From: Bacillota bacterium
GTDB lineage: Bacteria > Bacillota > Bacilli > Alicyclobacillales > SLC66
Length of the DNA: 53,359 nt
NCBI GenBank assembly: GCA_021846285.1
Contig: JAJZCB010000013.1
Coordinates: 1 to 53,359 of the forward strand
Direction of reading: 5' to 3'
Shown: piece after piece, positions 53,301 to 53,359 of the stretch
Position numbering within the stretch: the stretch's first letter is position 1
Layout: each line of letters begins with the position of its first letter
Translations under genes and position numbers: made by a program
The notes under the pieces: model-generated
Database searches by the model: none
What the model was told of the DNA's origin: nothing
The model's input: the letters and a program-made list of their open reading frames with translations, nothing else

Positions 53301-53359
53301 TGCAAATCCCTCCCTGAATATCCTTGATTTATGGCTAGGATCAAACCATAACACACAAA

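Overview
The window looks like a chromosomal segment of an endospore-forming, low-to-mid GC Gram-positive rod. It carries spoIIAA-spoIIAB-sigF, spoVAC-D-E, spoIIM, dacF, dacB, spmA/spmB, a gerW/ytfJ-type gene, scpA/scpB, a rib operon behind an FMN riboswitch, and resD/resE, in an order close to the Bacillus nudF-spoIIM-xerD-deoB-dacF-spoIIA-spoVA-lysA-rib-scp-dacB-spm-rluB-res block. Several Bacillus landmarks are missing: fur, pupG, spoVAA/AB and resABC. Together with the molybdopterin oxidoreductase and methylmalonyl-CoA genes this suggests an Alicyclobacillaceae-like member of the Bacillales. That placement is inference; no rRNA or other marker is present.

Layout. 1-1.6 kb: a JAB-protease/E1 (ThiF) fusion protein at the left edge. 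1.6-4.1 kb: a yyaL-type thioredoxin-domain gene interrupted by a 54-base insert. 4.1-5.8 kb: three hypothetical genes. 5.9-6.2 kb: palindromic intergenic repeats. 6.3-11.0 kb: an iron-sulphur/NrfD fusion protein and a molybdopterin catalytic subunit. 11.2-14.0 kb: an isochorismatase-type hydrolase, then a TDT transporter and malate dehydrogenase on the minus strand. 14.1-19.1 kb: a LysR regulator and methylmalonyl-CoA genes (mutase catalytic subunit, B12-domain/epimerase fusion, carboxyltransferase). 19.2-22.1 kb: an M20 peptidase converging on a UbiB/ABC1-like protein. 22.2-30.1 kb: a small gene at the mciZ position, nudF, yqxK-like, spoIIM, an RNHCP protein, ald, xerD, deoB and dacF. 30.1-31.4 kb: a minus-strand HTH+TPR regulator. 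31.6-36.7 kb: spoIIA, spoVACDE and lysA. 36.8-40.8 kb: a small cationic peptide gene, FMN riboswitch and ribD-ribE-ribBA-ribH. 40.8-48.1 kb: a spermidine-synthase-like protein, M50 protease, scpAB, DUF2953, ytfJ, dacB, spmAB and rluB. 48.3-53.3 kb: resDE, small proteins, a PHP phosphatase and a Xre regulator.

The most striking observation is in the yyaL-type gene. The reading frame stops at UAG directly after a UCG serine codon, exactly between the conserved IGYS and TCHWCH segments. It resumes 54 bases later, in frame, after a second UCG. The stop lies in a perfect 14-bp hairpin capped by a UNCG tetraloop (UGCG), and a GGAG sits 7 bases before the second UCG. This arrangement (matched take-off and landing codons, an immediate UAG, a tetraloop hairpin, a Shine-Dalgarno-like element before landing) parallels programmed translational bypassing in phage T4 gene 60. 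It is a candidate bypassing element in a bacterial chromosomal gene. A plain pseudogene or two separate polypeptides remain possible.

Other points of interest are the palindromic repeat family with compensatory base changes (three loci, four large hairpins), a 9-bp tandem repeat read in two frames at the scpA/scpB overlap, well-supported small genes at 22203-22406, 26475-26636, 36767-36913 and 50874-51038, and leader hairpins around the start sites of spoVAC and lysA. No tRNA, rRNA, CRISPR array, transposase or phage gene was recognised.
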